Assembly (NCBI GenBank): GCA_947462945.1
Contig: CANHTE010000071.1
Location: 1 to 6,765, forward strand
Direction of reading: 5' to 3'
From: Acetobacteraceae bacterium
GTDB lineage: Bacteria; Pseudomonadota; Alphaproteobacteria; Acetobacterales; Acetobacteraceae
DNA: 6,765 nt
Made by a program: the position numbers and the translations under genes. The stretch's first letter is position 1, and each line of letters begins with the position of its first letter. The notes under the pieces are model-generated. The model had not been told where the DNA came from and made no database searches. It saw nothing but the letters and a program-made list of their open reading frames with translations. Below are positions 5,460 through 6,765 of this stretch, one piece after another.

Positions 5460-6131
5460 ATGCTCGCAATGGATATGGATTTCGCCAGGGCGCGCCGCTT
5501 CATGCGGGACGGGCAACTCACGCCCAATGGCGTGACCGATCCCCTGCTGCTGGGCGCGATGGACACCCTGGCGCGCGAGCTGTTCCTGCCCCCCGAGATG
5601 CGCCACCGCAGCTATGCCGATGAGGGCGTGCCCCTGGGGGAGGGGCGGGTTATGCTGGCGCCCATGGTTCTGGCGCGCCTCTTGCAAATGGCACTGCCCC
5701 AGCCTGGTGAGCGCGCCTTGGTGCTGGCCTCGGGCACCGGATATGGCGCGGCGGTGCTGGCGCGGATGGGCCTGAAGGTCCTTGGCATCGAAGCCGAGCC
5801 CGGCCTCGTGGCGGCCGCCCAGCACGCCGTGGATTTTGCGCTGGACGCGAATCGGCCCGTGATCGAGCAGGGCGACCCAGCCATGGGCGCGCCCGCCGGA
5901 GCGCCGTTCCAGCTGATCCTGATCGAAGGCGCGGTGGAGCATGTCTCGCCCGCGCTATTCGCCCAATTGGCCGAAGGTGGCCGGTTGGTCACCATCCGGC
6001 GCGAGCCGGGCCGGATGGGGCGCGGCGTGCTGTATCGCCGCGCCGGTGGAGCCGTGAGCGCGATAGAGGGCCTGGACGCCGCCGGGCCGGTCCTGGCCGC
6101 ATTTGCCCTTTCACCGGGTTTCGTTCTGTGA
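5460..6131 (+). CDS. PCMT-like methyltransferase (annotated type: protein-L-isoaspartate O-methyltransferase)
   Basis: A 223-residue soluble protein with a Rossmann methyltransferase fold. True PCMT enzymes methylate L-isoaspartyl residues of aged proteins using SAM. Family features in order: LFLPPEMRHRSYADEGVPLG (41-60), the place of the Y-A-D-x-x-L-P-I-G block; the SAM-binding glycine loop ALVLASGTGYGAAVLA (86-101); LGIEAEP (108-114) for the acidic strand-2 end; and LILIEGAVEHV (152-162) then LAEGGRLV (170-177). Two motifs are degraded. The glycine loop is SGTGYG rather than GTGSGYQ, and the ISAPH-type active-site block is replaced by MLAPMVLA (65-72). Substrate is therefore uncertain. It precedes the tolC-family gene on the same strand, an order I recall from other alphaproteobacteria, and may act with it. 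The start follows AGGAG at 5449. Confidence 0.82.
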   Translation: MLAMDMDFARARRFMRDGQLTPNGVTDPLLLGAMDTLARELFLPPEMRHRSYADEGVPLGEGRVMLAPMVLARLLQMALPQPGERALVLASGTGYGAAVLARMGLKVLGIEAEPGLVAAAQHAVDFALDANRPVIEQGDPAMGAPAGAPFQLILIEGAVEHVSPALFAQLAEGGRLVTIRREPGRMGRGVLYRRAGGAVSAIEGLDAAGPVLAAFALSPGFVL

Positions 6132-6150
6132 ACTGTGGCGCAAAAGCCGA

Positions 6151-6172
6151 AGGCCCCATTATATTGGGGCTT
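6151..6172 (+). other. Stem-loop between the PCMT-like gene and tolC
   Basis: AGGCCCCA (6151-6158) pairs with TGGGGCTT (6165-6172), eight pairs including one G-T, around the loop TTATAT. It starts 19 bases after the stop codon. No T-tract follows, so it is not a standard intrinsic terminator. It may protect the 3' end of the upstream mRNA, partly reduce read-through into tolC, or be a factor-dependent end. The loop also contains TATATT (6160-6165), a five-of-six -10 match, but no -35 is seen at the right distance. Confidence 0.45.
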
Positions 6173-6196
6173 GGTGGCAACAAGGATATCGGTCTG

Positions 6197-6765
6197 ATGC
6201 AAAAGGGCATGAGGGCAGCAGTGCTGACGGCCATGGGGGCAAGCCTTGGCTTGGCCGGGAGCCCGGCGCAGTCCCAGACGCTGCAGGAGGCATTGGCGCA
6301 GTCCTACAACAACAATCCCACCTTGCTTGCGGCCCGCGCCCAGTTGCGTGGCGTGGATGAAGGCGTGCCCCAGGCACTGGCCGGCTGGCGGCCCACCGTG
6401 GTGATGGCCGGCAGCGTTGGCGCGGCCGATGTCCGCACCCGCAGCCAGGTGCAGCAATTCCGCAGTGATGGCAGCTTTTTCTGGCGCGACCCTGCCTTTC
6501 CCCAATCCACCACCATCCGGCAGGAGCGTACGCCCGCCACGGCGACCGTCACGCTGACCCAGCCGATCTATCGCGGCGGGCGCACCACCGCGCAGACCCG
6601 TCAGGCGGAAAACCTGGTGCTGGCCCAGCGCGCACGCCTGATTTCGACCGAACAGCAGGTGCTGGGCGACACCGTCTCGGCCTATACCGGCATGATCCAG
6701 AATGCCGAATTGCTGCGCTTGAACATCAACAATGAGCAAGTGCTGGCCCGTCAGCTTCAGGCCAC
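6197..6765 (+). CDS. tolC: TolC-family outer-membrane efflux protein (N-terminal part)
   Basis: An open frame of 189 complete codons that runs off the right edge. TolC proteins are trimeric outer-membrane channels with a long periplasmic alpha-barrel, serving type I secretion and multidrug efflux. Residues 1 to about 24-26 look like a signal peptide: MQKGMR, a hydrophobic stretch and SPAQS before the mature start. The mature part has TLQEALAQSYNNNPTLLAAR (28-47), RGVDEGVPQALAGWRPTV (51-68) and VTLTQPIYRGGRT (118-130), all typical of alphaproteobacterial TolC. The region after residue 138 is rich in heptad-like helices (QRARLISTEQQVLGDTVSAY). The ATG at 6197 has AAGGA (6182-6186) 10 bases upstream, somewhat far; an ATG four codons later is possible. 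It lies 65 bases after the PCMT-like gene and may share its transcript. The symbol is by family; it could be one of several TolC paralogues. Confidence 0.93.
   Translation, partial: MQKGMRAAVLTAMGASLGLAGSPAQSQTLQEALAQSYNNNPTLLAARAQLRGVDEGVPQALAGWRPTVVMAGSVGAADVRTRSQVQQFRSDGSFFWRDPAFPQSTTIRQERTPATATVTLTQPIYRGGRTTAQTRQAENLVLAQRARLISTEQQVLGDTVSAYTGMIQNAELLRLNINNEQVLARQLQA

Noticed and set aside
5612..6739. 375-codon minus-strand frame opposite the PCMT-like gene and tolC
   Set aside because: Spans two plus-strand genes with family homology and the spacer between them; no domain seen.

Overview
The window is high-GC chromosomal DNA whose gene content points to an alphaproteobacterium. The TolC, SRAP and PCMT-like proteins read like those of Rhodospirillales/Acetobacteraceae (Roseomonas-type organisms). 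That placement is inferred from protein character, not from a search. Coding density is high, and the longest gene-free stretch is about 220 bases.

Left part (1-4095): a divergent C-P lyase locus for breakdown of phosphonates. On the minus strand, phnG, phnH, phnI and phnJ run towards the left edge, joined by ATGA or TGATG stop/start overlaps. phnJ is cut after 27 codons, so phnK, phnL and any transporter genes would lie beyond the window. On the plus strand, phnF (GntR/HutC-type regulator) and phnM run the other way as a tight pair. PhnG, PhnH and PhnI, known to work with PhnL, move a ribose-triphosphate group from ATP onto the phosphonate. PhnM removes pyrophosphate, and PhnJ then cleaves the C-P bond. 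The 66-base phnG/phnF spacer holds the perfect palindrome GTCTAGAC (fitting the GT-N-TA-N-AC rule of HutC-type regulators) and candidate promoters facing both ways. One PhnF site could therefore control both arms.

Middle part (4096-5352): phnM meets a convergent SRAP/YedK-family gene (abasic-site DNA-protein crosslink protein). Beyond it are two minus-strand tRNA genes with encoded CCA ends, tRNA-Asn(GTT) and tRNA-Cys(GCA), each with a candidate promoter.

Right part (5353-6765): a plus-strand PCMT-like methyltransferase gene is followed, after a stem-loop, by the 5' part of a TolC-family outer-membrane efflux gene that runs off the window.

I found no mobile element, CRISPR array or clearly unknown system. 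The points most worth a second look are the compact phnG/phnF control region with a near-leaderless phnG, and the eroded methylase motifs of the PCMT-like protein.
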